DNA of 64,000 nucleotides, from assembly GCA_030765045.1 (NCBI GenBank), contig CM060967.1:165740251-165804250 (forward strand), read 5' to 3'. The first letter of the stretch is position 1, and each line of letters opens with the position of its first letter. Below are positions 46,600-58,615 of this stretch, piece by piece. Source of the stretch: Tenodera sinensis. Lineage: Eukaryota; Arthropoda; Insecta; Mantodea; Mantidae. The notes below the pieces were generated by a model. The model searched no databases, was not told the origin of the DNA, and saw nothing but the letters and a program-made list of their open reading frames with translations. The position numbers and the translations under genes were made by a program.

Positions 46600-47364
46600 C
46601 GAGCTGAGCGAGTAGATCGACGGGAGGATGGTTTATGATACCGCGACGCCTGGCGCGGTGGTGGGAGTTGAAGAGGCCGGCCCTGGCAAATGCGCCGCCG
46701 CCACAACTATTTTCTTTTCTTTTGTTTTTTGCTTCTTGTCCGTTGTTTTCACTCAGGTTCGCGGTTCAGTGTCGAGTTCGCGAGGGGCGTGGAGGGGAGC
46801 CCGTGAGGTGGGCGTGGCCAGGGTCACATGACGACGCACGCGGTCCCGGAGGCTTGGCCCTGCCCACTGCACCTCCCCCTCTCGCCCGAGTCGACCGCTT
46901 GTTGCCGCGAGAGAGGAGACAGTCCACGTGAGCCTGCAGCTCTGCTAGTAGTGTCTGTGTCGGTGGTGCAGTGTTGTGTGTCTGTTGTCTAAGTTGTGCG
47001 CACGCTTACCCCCTCCCAAAGGGCTTAGTGCATGCTCTGGGATTCGAACCAAGGATCCTGACACACAGATCCTGACCTACCGCAACTGCTGGGAGTATCA
47101 GTCAAACAAACCGTGTGTTTATTTACATCTGGGCTTCAAGTGTGTGCTCTGATCGTGTGGACCATTTACAAAACCAAAAGTTAACTTCAGCGACCAAATT
47201 TAGTGACAAGTTCTGTAAAATAATTTGTAAATATTTCGAGAAGAGCTGTAGTGACAATAGGTACAAGTTGAGGAGTTGTGTGGGGCGGCGTCGGCGTCGT
47301 CATGTCCAGGGGACGGTGAAGAAGTGGATGTGTCATGTGGTAGGGGGGCGTTACTTCACGTCGG
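46600..47364 (+). promoter_or_regulatory. CpG-rich promoter and 5' leader of the gene at 47365
   Basis: A GC- and CpG-rich block is most intense at 46630-46930 and again from 47270 into the coding exon, in sharp contrast to the AT-rich surroundings. It includes a CACGTG E-box at 46925-46930 and a gtcacatgac motif near 46823. No clear TATA box was seen. An in-frame TAG at 47341 closes the frame upstream of the start. Frames of 67-198 codons here overlap in several registers and reflect the lack of stops in GC-rich DNA. The transcription start is not placed. Confidence 0.55.
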
Positions 47365-47639
47365 ATGCACTGTGGCGTGGTGGAACATCGCGGCTTTGCA
47401 CTGGATCACACGGGCAGTTTCGCTTCGTCCCCTTGGGCCGCCGCCGCGGTCCTCGCCGGCCATCATCATTCGGCCGCTGCAGCCGCCGCCGCGGCCGCCG
47501 TCGGGGGCGGCAGCGGCATGATGCAGGAACACCACGGCTACCCCCACCCGGGGGCGGCCCATGCCCATCACCCGCATCCTGCTGCGACCGCGGCCATGCC
47601 CATGGATCTCCACGTTCCTCAAGGATTCCCATATTACAG
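47365..47639 (+). CDS. First coding exon of a probable developmental transcription factor (Ala/His-rich N-terminus)
   Basis: The exon encodes 91 codons plus two bases. After MHCGVVEHRGF comes SPWAAAAVLAGHHHS, a run of nine alanines, a GGGSGMM turn, a His/Pro stretch (HPGAAHAHHPHP), and a closing MPMDLHVPQGFPYY that looks like a conserved short motif. The sequence cag/gtaggc at 47640 is a good splice donor and leaves phase 2. ATG 47365 is the first in its frame after TAG 47341; ATG 47518 is an alternative start. Low-complexity Ala/His N-termini in a CpG-rich exon before a long intron are typical of insect developmental regulators. The motif before the junction recalls the N-terminal exon of trachealess (bHLH-PAS, NPAS1/3-like), which would continue into the basic region in the next exon. 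That is recollection and is unverified, so no symbol is given. Confidence 0.6.
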
Positions 47640-50154
47640 GTAGGCGTCTTCCTCGTACCCCATTTGACAAGTGCTGCATTTGACTCCCGCTTGCCTCGTT
47701 GCCGGACGTAGGAAATGAAGTAGATAACTGTTATGAGATCGTTGTGAAAAGAAACATGCACGCTGGCTCAGCTTGGTGAATGCAAACCGTAGACAAAGCG
47801 TAAATTTTGTACAAGAAATACAACAAATGAAGCCTATATTCCTGAACTATAGGCCACTTAGGTAACTTGTTGCTTGAACATGGATAGTAAAGAAAACAGT
47901 AACATCAATTTTTTACTGTATTAATGGGGCTGCCAAAAATATTTTGTTTTCTCTATGATACATCAACCATATTTGCAGAAAAAAAGCAATAAAATCGACC
48001 CGAAAAGGTAGTTTTTAGTAAATGAAACACCTGCAAGCCTATTGCCATGTGCCAAATGTAAACTTCCACAGGAAAGACAGCAAAAAGTATATTTCTGAAC
48101 TATAGCAGTTAGGTACATGTAAAAAGGATTGATCTAAAAAACGTAACTGTTCGATGGTAGATAACAAGGTTATGATATAACTATATCAAAAACATCTACA
48201 GCAATGAGCGAAAAGTTTGTTTTACTGAGTATAATTAAAATGTAGCTTAAATTAGTGCATCGTTAACATATGAAGGTGGTTATTATCAACTTTATAAACA
48301 TATCTATAGAGAAGTAAACAGCGCCGTCGAATGGGGCGTCAAAGAGGCTATGAGAGATGATAACTCGAAAGTAACAACTATCAGAATTCGATACAGCCCA
48401 ACCATATTTTATGCTCTAGACTTATGCAACACGAAACAGTACTTCAATGTGCACACTAGGATCTGTACCGATCACATACGAGGAGATATTAAAATTCGAA
48501 AAGAGCGCCAAATCTAAAGCTTCGATTACGAAGGCACAAAACACCATTTACCTAACACGATTTGAGTTTGTGGTGTGAAAGACCATAAGAAATAACGTTG
48601 TGAACTGATTTATAGCGATGTTCCCCAATCCATGCTTGGAACCCGTTTAAGAATTTGACTCTAATTAGGTGAATGGTACATTTTGGAAGATGAAATTATA
48701 TTTATTATTTAGATTTTATGATAAATGATTACGAATTGTGTTTACCATCATTTTTAAACCCTTTAATCACGATATTTCTTACCAACGATAAATATGTTAT
48801 AAATTAGTAAAAGCTATTCTAAATCAAGTTAATAAATCTCTTATGAATTGGAAATTAAAAGAACGCTAATTCAGTAATATGTTTGAAGAACTTAAATATG
48901 CCAATTGTTTTAATTATAGCAAATAAAATATTAGTTTTAAAACTATTACCTACTGAACAATTGAATAGCTCATAGTGCAGATTGAACCATTTTGGTTTCT
49001 ATGTTATTTTTATATGTATTTGCTTAATAGGAGGTTACCAAATCAGCCGATTTATTCGGGTACTACGTGGTTAAAAATCCAGAAAACAAAATAAATACAC
49101 AGTTTTCCTACAACGTTCCAGGATAAATGGCGGTCCCTCAGACGAAAGCTGCACTGAAGTGTTGATACAGTTTCGCTCTTATTTTCAATCCCGGCTCATA
49201 GTGCAGACGTGGATAGTATTTTTTTCCCTTTGAGATCTTCACTGGCCAGATGAGGGAAATAACCTATCGATAATACGTGAAAATATGTTTTTATGTCGTA
49301 TAAGTATGTAGATTTCAATAAAGTACCTAATATAAAATCAATTTCTCCAGGTTGAAAATAGTCAGAAATATGTTTGCCTCAAAATAAGTGTGAGAGACCC
49401 TGTTTTTCATTTTAGAATTACTAGCTATTAGTAAAAGTGAATACATAGGTATTTCGAGCAGCTGAAAATGACAGTTTTGAGAACCATGCAACAAAGTGAT
49501 TTTTCCAGCTGTATTGTGCGAGTTCCTAATTAGATACAACAGTTCCTATCTAACAGTGGTTATAAGATCGACTTTACCATGAGAAAAGCATTGGAGAACC
49601 TATCACCTTGTGACAATCAAAACACTAGTAGCTATAGACTTCAATGATAAACTATTTTTGTCTTCGTAACGTTATTTGGCGGATCCACGAGTTGAAATAA
49701 ACGTTTCTTGTTTCTCAGTGAAGCTTTTAAAATATTGTAACTTCCTATATTTTTTCATAAACCACATCACTTTTGCACTAGCTGAAAAAATTATTATGGC
49801 TTTAACAATACTTTAGTAAAACCATTGGAGTCTGGTGTTAAAATTGCTTACTAAATTAAAATTAAAATTTTAATTGTCTAATATGTGGGGATAGTCAAAC
49901 ATCTAACGCCAAAATATAAGGCGTTAAGTATAATAACCTCGCCATAAAAACCCTTATTTGCTTACGAAATATTCAAGGGTGTGTTTGTGTTTGACCATTG
50001 CTATGTTGCATTTATTGAACTGCAGTGAATTACGAATGTTTCCAATCAGCAACGTTTAAGTAATTTTAATCACTTAGTTGCAAGTTGCAAGCCGAGATTT
50101 TACACCAAATAAATTTAAGGTCCTGAATTAAAATAAAAATATATATATATATAT
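47640..50154 (+). other. Start of presumed long intron; repeat-poor
   Basis: AT-rich DNA with none of the window's repeat families and no exon-like frame. An (AT)n run lies at 50138-50156 next to a rep-A copy. As the longest repeat-free stretch beside the exon it is a reasonable place for intronic enhancers, but no element was identified. Confidence 0.5.
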
Positions 50155-50860
50155 ATCCGTTACACCTCATGACTTTCTCTACTCTTGTACTATCTATTCT
50201 TAGTAACTCTTATTCCTATTTCTTCTTCGTGCTAGTTGAGATAAACATTTGCACAAATTATCTTATTGCTTCTTTCCTTACAGATACAAGGGCAATACGG
50301 GAATACAGTAGGCTTTGAGCGAGTCAAAACTTTTAAAGCTTTCAAATTCCGTTCTCTTTATTAACATATACAAAATGAACAACGATGTTGCATTTGACGA
50401 AAGTTCCTTTTCCGAATTTAACACAAATAACAAGGAATATCTCCGAAATGGTTCACTCTACAAAAAAAAAAAAAAAAATATTTGGACATAAATGGTGTGT
50501 TCAAACAAGATCTACATTTTTTGTGCAGTAAGATTTGGCCTATCTCTTACGGTTTATGAATTATTCAAAAGTCATTCAGAGTAAACAGGACTCCATAGGC
50601 TATAGCCAGAAAATTCAAAATATACATTTCATTTTTCATAAAAATATCTTAAACATGTCATTTTAATCAAAATCGTTAGAGCCATTTTCAAAAAAATCAT
50701 AATTTTCAAAAAATTATCTATATAAAGGGTAGTTTAGGGTGGAGGAATTTTCTTCAAAATCTTCGTGTCGCATCCTTAAAAGACATTAAACTTAAATACC
50801 AATTTTGCTTTCTAACCGACTTTTCGTTTTTGATTTGCGCTGTCCACAGACTGACACACA
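50155..50860 (-). repeat. rep-A copy, reverse
   Basis: Starts acacctcatgactttctcta, ctcttgtactatc. It carries an A17 run at 50461-50478 and the full core to cgacttttcgtttttgattt and gcgctgtccacagactgaca, where the family's CA tract would start. The palindromic end is missing. Confidence 0.85.
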
Positions 50861-51709
50861 TTAATATCTATATACCTATCTACTGATACAATTTGGCTGT
50901 ATACCTACAACTTGCAATATTTGAGTATTGTAAACCTTCACTAGTCTTTTACTCGTACAGTCTACATGTCTTCTGCATAGCATTTATCGTTAGTTCTTCA
51001 GTACATATACAGGGTTCTTCATTTAAAACCTGGCAAAAATCTATCATTAAAACAGCTAGATTTTACTTACACAGCTACACAAGTATTATCTATAGTAATA
51101 CCACGAGTTTCATATGAAAATAATTTTGCGAGCGCGAAACGCCAGAAAAATTATCCCAAATATCAAAAACCTTGAGTGATATTTGTTTACGATAGTCCAC
51201 GAAATAATTAATAATTCATTTATTTAATACTATTTAATATTAACAGTGGTTAAAAAGTAACCAATTCACAATAACATTGCTACATTTTAATTGAAGTTTA
51301 TTTTCGCAGTTGGCACGCTACAATTAATCAAGTAGGCCGTGAGAAGAACTCCGCTGTGGACTCGAAACCTCTTTAGTTGCAAAACATCTGAAATTGTGTT
51401 CATACACATAACCAGGTCTTTTCTGTAATTTTTTACTTCACCTCTTTACTAAAAATATCAATATTCTCACCAGAATATTCGCGAAATCTTTTGTCTGCCA
51501 TTTAGTGTTGCGCTAATTGTTTTCACTGTGCATGGATACTAGAGATGTTCAGAAGCGTAAGAAAATGTGTAAGTTGGCGGAACCGCAAGGAGGAATGATT
51601 TGTCATTCAGCTGATCTTGTACACAATAGAGTAATTGTACTCTCAAGCACCAATTTTGAAAGTATTGAAATTATTAACATTTTCTTTATGATAATTAGGA
51701 AGAGCTTTA
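50861..51709. other. Intron, no gene seen; holds one copy of the 44-bp duplication
   Basis: 51200-51243 is one copy of an exact 44-bp AT-rich duplication whose partner is at 59754-59797. The rest is unassigned. Confidence 0.5.
51200..51243 (+). repeat. 44-bp exact direct duplication, copy 1
   Basis: Begins cgaaataattaataattcat and ends tactatttaatattaa, identical to 59754-59797. It is rich in TAAT cores. The flanks of the two copies do not match. Confidence 0.9.
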
Positions 51710-52050
51710 CATATTTTAATCTACATAAGGAAAAGCACAATTTGTGTCAATACATTTTTTCAGTATGTACCTACTTACATTTTTTCAAAGTGGAACTCAT
51801 TCGGGACTTTTTTGCTCTTGGTCAGGGAGAGATAATGGAATTTTAAAGCCATCACGTAGCCACTAGCTCTTAAGCCTACTTTATTCTGGTATTCATATTG
51901 TACCTAGAAGAAAATATATATACAATAGAACTATTCTTGCAAATGTTTATCTGGATTAACATGAAGTAGGTAAAGGGATAAGATTTTGTAGAAATAGTTT
52001 GTTGAAGAAATAGTAGAGAAATCCGTGTGAATGTAGCAGATTACTTATCG
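51710..52050 (+). repeat. rep-A fragment, 3' half, diverged
   Basis: gcacaatttgtgtcaataca, tggtcagggagagataatgg, agccatcacgtagccactag, then atagtagagaaatccgtgtg. It resembles the subtype at 5.1 and 24.1 kb more than the main type. Confidence 0.65.
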
Positions 52051-52399
52051 GCAGCTGATGGATACTCGCTATGGTAATTAAAGCTGTTAATGAAGTAGTG
52101 TGAATTTTGCGTAAGTTGGCTGCCTAATCACAGAGATAAAATGGTAAAGATAACTCTCCATAAAGTATGTATGTATAAAAGGAACGCGCTTCTGGAAATT
52201 AATATGGATGAGAGGACAGCAGGTTCATTATTTAAACGTCAGCAGGTGTCGACTCCGTAAGGAAACTAAATAAAGATCACATTGGAATAGTTAATCAACT
52301 GCACAACTTCACTAAGACTTTGGCGACTCCAAATAGATATAGTTTATCTTCCCAAGTGTGTCATAGGAACCGTTCATTTTCTAACTTTTTTTCACTATA
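52051..52399. other. Intron, no gene seen
   Basis: Unassigned. Confidence 0.35.
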
Positions 52400-53010
52400 A
52401 ACAGTTTTTACTTTCTCTACCACGTATATAGTAGACAGAGAATGTTCGATGACCAGATTTTACCAGACATGCACGTTTTGAGGATCTCTGAATAAAATGC
52501 TAGAGTGCGCAAGTGTGTCTGTGAACAGCATAGCTCAAAAATGGAAACTAAGTTTAGCATGTTTCAAGTAAGATTTTCAAGAATATTGCCCAACCCTAGA
52601 CTTCCCCTTTCAAAAATGTTGATATTCTCGAAAGTGGCTTTAATGATTTTGATTAAAATATCACTTGTTTACGATACCTTTATGATAAATGAAATGTAGA
52701 TCTTGATTTTTTTTGGGAAAGTCCTCTATGAACTTTGCATCCCTGGTGAACGGTAACACACGAACAATATCTGACTATATAAAATGTAAATATTATTTAA
52801 ACACACAGACATTTTTAGTGTACATTGAACCATTTCCAAGATATTCCTTGTTATTGGTTTGAATTTTCCAATACTTAAAATCCTCTCAAATAGCAATGTG
52901 TTAATAATTTTCATCTCTTGGCCATGCAAAGAGAACGCAATGTCAAAGCATCACATAGCGATCTGCTCTTAAAATATTGACTATCGCTTAAGGCCCAGTG
53001 ATTTACCAAG
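52400..53010 (+). repeat. rep-A copy, forward, 3' end missing
   Basis: Left end ttactttctctaccacgtat with palindromic partner atagtagacagagaatg. The GT tract is nearly lost, and the diverged core runs to tgctcttaaaatattgacta. No terminal caagagtagagaaag. Confidence 0.75.
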
Positions 53011-53399
53011 CGTATGATAAACTAGAAATTTTTTGGATTGTCATAGCTATTTACATTACTTTAGCTTTTTGAATATCACATGTCAGTAGTTTCCAAGGTG
53101 AAGTCCTCATGGCGACTTCGACTCAGAATTTCTTCATTACCGTGTATTCACGTACTGAGTAGATACAGCAGTTTACGTGTCTAGAAGGCAAGGATTCCTA
53201 TAAAAATGAAACAGCTATAATAAAGGAACAATGGAATATGTCAATTATTGAGTAATGTAACAAGAATCTTAACGAACGCGAGAGAAAAAATATAATGCCC
53301 GGAAACAGAAAGATTACCTCAAAGGGATTATAAATTTAGACACTCAGCAGAATATATTTCGAGCATTAGCGAGATATTTGTACAAAACACTGCACACTA
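53011..53399. other. Intron, no gene seen
   Basis: Unassigned. Confidence 0.35.
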
Positions 53400-53557
53400 T
53401 TAAATAGAAGATGATTATCTGGGCTTGAGGCCAAGACTAGCAGAATATTACGGTCACGCCACTGAAGATGCTCGACGCAGCTTCGGACGAAACGTCTGAA
53501 AGGAGTTTTTTTCCTCTAGACCACGGCCACAAGACCAGATAATCATTTTCTATTTAA
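53400..53557. mobile_element. Short foldback (MITE-like) element
   Basis: Left arm ttaaatagaagatgattatc, tgggcttgaggccaagacta and right arm (reverse complement) ttaaatagaaaatgattatc, tggtcttgtggccgtggtct pair over about 40 bp with few mismatches. The loop of about 75 bp holds cttcggacgaaacgtctgaa. Both ends read TTAA, which could be part of the arms or a piggyBac-type target site. Confidence 0.7.
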
Positions 53558-54086
53558 GGACACAGGCCGTGAAAGCTTACACAGTTTGATTAGATACTAT
53601 TGGTTGTTGAGAGTATTTCAGTGCACAAAATCTATAGCTTGTTTTAATAAAGCTAAAAGGCTTTTGTATAATAGAAAATGCAGCTCTTTGCTAAAAGCAT
53701 TTAATTTTAAAGATATTTACTTGAAAATTGATACCTAGAGTAAAAAAATCTCTGCAAAACCTCATAGATCAATTAAATACCTTAAATATTTGCTAAAAAT
53801 GCAACTTGAACAAAAGTGCCTTGTGCGTTTAAGTTTGTTAGAGAAGTAGGTATTATGCAGTCATTTCCTGGTAGTTTATTATAGTGAAAATAAAAGTATG
53901 TGTTTGTATCAAGATTGTATTAGTTTCTGTAAAGTTATTCCTTCTGTTTCACTATAACTTACTATTTTGAGAGTCGTTCAATAAAGTAAACATAATATCT
54001 TTGAATCTTTAGACACTCAGTCATTTTAAATTAGTTATCCAAATTAAAATATAAATCTGAGGAAAACTGAACGGAAGGAATAAATT
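53558..54086. other. Intron, no gene seen
   Basis: AT-rich unassigned DNA. Confidence 0.35.
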
Positions 54087-54405
54087 CTATGTGAAAATCG
54101 AGATAAATATTTGTAGAAATTATCTATTTGCTAATTTTCTTGTAGGTGCAAGGAAACTTCAGAAAATACTCCCCGAAAATTCAAGATACGCATTTCAGTA
54201 GTCGTAAAATACCCTAAATGTACGGTATTTTAATCAAAAGCACTTTAACCATTTTTGAGAAAATCTGAAATTTTGAAAAATGTTGCATCTACTGTGATAT
54301 ATTTCCCTGAAAAATTTTCTCACATTCTTGGAAGTTGCTGAATTGAAACATCAAGTTTGGTATTGAACCGACTTCTCGTTTTTGAGCTATGTTGCTTGTA
54401 GAACG
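54087..54405 (-). repeat. rep-A fragment, reverse, diverged
   Basis: aaatcgagataaatatttgt, ttttcttgtaggtgcaagg, tacggtattttaatcaaaag, then gaaccgacttctcgtttttg. An internal deletion joins the 3' part to the core. Confidence 0.7.
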
Positions 54406-55015
54406 TGGAACTTTTGTGCCTGTATGTTCCCCAAGTTATAACAAAATCTAGATTGAACAATCTTACATAATTTAAGCAACACTTGAATACAAGGGCACGA
54501 ATCCCAGTACAACAAACTTGTTTCCATATAAGAGATGTTCTGCCAATTAGCGCCTTAGCTAAGTTTCTCGGCTTTGCAATTTGATCCTCAACATTTCGTC
54601 ACCTCTTTATTTCAGTTAATCTTCCTTGTATTTCTTGAGCATGCGCAATATGTTTTTGTGTGTTCCTTTTTCTCCTAGACTGTCGTTAAAAATACTGTAG
54701 CTCATCCTAGAGGTTGCAGGGTGAACTTCTAGGTCGTGATATCAAGGCCGAAACACTTCTATGATCCTTAATTTTGGTTCTTTTTCTTAGTATATCGTCA
54801 GTTATGGCACTCCTGTTTTTCTTTGTAAACATAGTGTATTTTACTGCAAACAGAAGAGAGATTATTTTTAGATCATCACATTTGATAACAGTATCTATTC
54901 GGACACAGAATAGTTACTTTCCTCTCTTCTTAATCACTTTCGAATTTTAAGGTTGAAGAATACCCGTGTGCTTTTTATTGCTTTAGTGATATGAATTTTG
55001 ACTTTAAACTCCTAA

Positions 55016-55097
<82 letters not shown>

Positions 55098-57294
55098 TTT
55101 TTAATATATATTTAAAATCATATTTGGTTATTTCTCCAGAAATAATTGGAATAACCTGATGATTCGGTCTGTAATATGCTAGTGATAAGAGCGCTGTATT
55201 TACCTAACTCGCGAAAGTGAGATATTTTTTACAGTTTGAAAGATTTTCGTCACTCGCAACGCTTGTAACGAAAAATAGACGAGTAGGTGTAAAAAACCTT
55301 ACTTCTATAAGTTTCGTACATGTGTTTTTATAAACCATAACAAAAATTCATAATCAACACTTTAGCAAAATCAAAATGAAAACGTATTGTCAGATTTAAG
55401 CTTAGAATCAATACTGAGCATAAAAATTACTGGAAGTTCTTACTGATCTGGATGTTCTTGTTTCAGGCAATGAATTTAAAAAATCTCTACTTCTGTAATT
55501 GTTTAATTATGCTGTGGTTTTTGTAATTTTAAATAAAATATATTTATTTGTTCGCTCTGAAGGAAAAACGGTCAGAAAAATAAAGAAAAGAACTACTGTT
55601 GGAGCTGAAAATTTTCAAATTCTGATTTAATTGTCGTGTTGAAAGGTGTGCTAAATGCAGTGAATCTACCAAAAAAATCATATGCAGGGATTGAAAATAA
55701 GATCAAAGATGTTTTGTTTGAATTCTACAATTTTCACTCGTGCCGAAGGTGTTAGTGTCTAAAATATTGTCCAGATTGGTTAATTGGTGTAACATTGTGC
55801 ATAAACAGCTAAACATTGAGCAAGGGTAGTTTTTTGAAGTTGAGATACGACAATTTTCACCAAGTCCTATTCCAAAGTGTGTACATTTCTATAATGATTA
55901 GTAAAAAGTTTCCTATAGAGGAGCTAAGGGTGGATTTTAAAAATTTGCAATTAGTATATTATGAAAAATAAATGCTTTGGAGTTTTTGGAACTTGAACTG
56001 TAGCATACATTTTGAAATATTTTGATCAGAAGAGTTAAACAACGCAAATTTCTACTTAAATGATTGGGTTCTATTGCAATTACAAATGTATGAAGGTTCG
56101 TCTAAATGGGCCCATCGGGTGTCCATTTGTACATAAAGGCTTTTAAAATGTGATTTGAAAATGAGGGTAGCGGAAGATTTTGAAAGATATAGAGAATCTT
56201 GCAATTTTTGCCAGATTCTAACAGCATGTGTGCTAAAAATTTTTTTTAAATCATTGCAAAAGATGCTCTTCGATAAAATTTCGGGAAATGGGAGGCAAAT
56301 TTAGTAGTGTTGATTGCCCATTAATTACCCCTTTACATTGGAAGTCTGTTATTTATGCAATAAAATGTCAAAAATAGTCTTAGAAGTTCATGTTTAGTAA
56401 AATGGCATTGGAAAAGACTTATAGCTTATCCGTGCGGAAGAACGGTGCTTTTCAATGATCAAAGAATTATCAAGATCCATTTCCGCACTCATACACAAAC
56501 TTGAATTGTCTGTCTGTATATGTAATTAGTGTGCATGAAACGAAACAGGGAGGGAAAAAACTACTATAATTCTGATACAGTTAAGGTATTTTAATAACAA
56601 GCGTATTACATTCGACAAGGAATCTGGTAATGGCTTACAATTCTATTATACACATTCTCCTAGTTCTTGTATTTAATGAATTGATTATAATATAAACGGA
56701 TTAGCCAAGCCGTATCTCGTAATATCCGTTTCATGCATACTATATGCTTGGATTTGTGTGTTTTGTATTCTAAGGTTTTGCTGATATGCTCTTAACACTG
56801 TAATGTCTGAAGATATTAGCTGTTTCCATATTTACTAATGTAATTTGTTCATTGACTGCAGCCAGAAGAGGTTAAGATTGCCTAAGAAACTATGTGTTAT
56901 TCCAAATCCTTGGAATCCAAAATATAGTGCACGAGTATAAAATATTCAGCCAGTTTTAGCTTAACTTCGCGTTCCTATAAGTATCAGACTTCAAATAATT
57001 AAGTTGTGAAACTTCAACATGCTCAAACCTAAATTTTTGCACTATCTCTTGTTTTCCATGCCTTCCTTATAATGTTTACCAAAAGGAAGTTAAATTTGGC
57101 AGCAGTAATAACACAATGTAGGTACATTAGGGCGGGAAGCCTTAATTTACATCTGTTTAATAATCAGTAATAACACATTACACTGATTGGCTCACTTCCA
57201 ACAGAATCTTAAGTTATTCCAAACATTATTGAAAACTAATAATTACAGTTAAAGGTTAATGAACATTTTATACCTCATTCTAGATTTTTCAGGA
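54406..57294. other. Intron, no gene seen; includes (AAT)n
   Basis: Mostly unique AT-rich sequence. (AAT)n of about 28 units lies at 55013-55096. No exon-like open frame was found. Confidence 0.45.
55013..55096. repeat. (AAT)n microsatellite
   Basis: About 28 uninterrupted AAT units. Confidence 0.97.
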
Positions 57295-57480
57295 ATCAAT
57301 CGCACGCACCCACCCACGAGTTCAAGCCCCTTAATAACTCTCGCCTTAGACTTCAAACCCGGTTCAGATGGTTTGCTTAAATTCGACAGTCGGAAATGCT
57401 CAGTAGACTTAGTGGCATGTAAAAGAACTCCTGCAGGACAAAATTTCCGTACACCGGTAACCCCTATATGATTCACACAA
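57295..57480 (-). repeat. SINE-like fragment (family D), copy 2
   Basis: On the minus strand: gttaccggtgtacggaaatt, ttgtcctgcaggagttcttt, tacatgccactaagtctact, matching 11010-11170. Two 70-codon frames on opposite strands here are shadows. Confidence 0.6.
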
Positions 57481-57902
57481 TTGACACAACAAAATATCTG
57501 TTTCTAAAGTTCTTCTAGAAATACTAAATTTATATTATCGTCCATATTACTATTTTTAAGCAACTCGCTTTGAGTTTCGCCAAAACCTCCTACGTTGCAA
57601 GCCATCTGCTAGTTACAGCTGTCCAGTTGGCAACATTGCGTTAAATCGAGTAGTAGGTTCATTAGAATGTTTATTAATAATTGATTCAAAATAATAAAAC
57701 GTGCAACAAATACTGCGCAAACGCTTCATTGTCCAATAATGCACATTCCACACTCGTATTGCAACTTAATGTTAACAATTCTCCATAGGTACTGTTGTGT
57801 TGTTAACATAATCGTCTTCCATTACAAACCTCCCTTCTGTTTCAACTGTCTAGGACTAGGAGATGGATTTTTACAAGCGAATGAAATTGATCATGACATA
57901 AT
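57481..57902. other. Intron, no gene seen
   Basis: Unassigned. Confidence 0.35.
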
Positions 57903-58615
57903 TTCATTACTTTCTCTACTACGTATACTAAAGTAGAGCAAGTATTGTATTCAACCCAAAAATTCGAGGTCGAGATTTTTCAAGAAATATGTGTTTTGAG
58001 GCCCCCTGAATCCAAAAAGACATCATTTTTAGAAAAAGGTGCGCGCGCTTGTGTGTGTCTCAGTGTATCCATCAGTCTCTGAGCAGCATAACTCAAAAAC
58101 GAAAAGTTGGTTCAAAACCAATGTTGGTATTTAAGTTTAATGTCTTTCAAGAATGCGCCGCAAAGATTTTGAAGAAAATTGCTCTACCCTAAACTACCTT
58201 TTACATGGAAAAGTTTTCGAAAATTTTGACTCTTGAAAATAGCTCTAACGATTTTGATTAAAATGTCATATGTTTTAGATATTTTTATGACAAATGAAAT
58301 GAATATCTTGAATTTTCTGGCTATAGCCCCTGTAGTTGTATTTACTCTGGATGACTTTTGCATAACTGGTAAGCCGTAAGAGATAGACCAAATCATACTA
58401 TACAAGAAAGTAGACCTTACTTCAAAGCTATCGCTCAAAGTCTACTGTATTCCCATATTCCCATTGCACCTACAAGGAAATAAGCAATAAGATAATCTGT
58501 ACAAATGTTTATCTCAACTAACACGAAGAAGATACAGTAACAAGAGATTGTAAGAATGGTTAGTACAAGAGTAGAGAAAGTCATGTGAGTACAATACAAC
58601 AGATTTTGCTTCTTA
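57903..58615 (+). repeat. rep-A copy with both ends, internally deleted
   Basis: Left end ttactttctctactacgtat with partner aaagtagagcaagtattg. Right end gtacaagagtagagaaagtc, catgtgagtacaatacaaca. The segment between atactatacaagaaagtaga and gctatcgctcaaagtctact is lost (about 200 bp of the usual sequence). It is the clearest copy for comparing both termini. Confidence 0.88.

Noticed and set aside
46628..46931. 67-98-codon frames in the CpG-rich leader
   Set aside because: Frames in GC-rich DNA without a preferred register or conserved motif; more likely 5' leader and promoter.
47115..47711. 198-codon frame overlapping the CpG-rich exon, and 107-136-codon minus frames
   Set aside because: GC-rich DNA lacks stops in several frames. 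Only the frame from 47365 gives an ordered Ala/His-rich sequence ending in a conserved-looking motif exactly at a splice donor.
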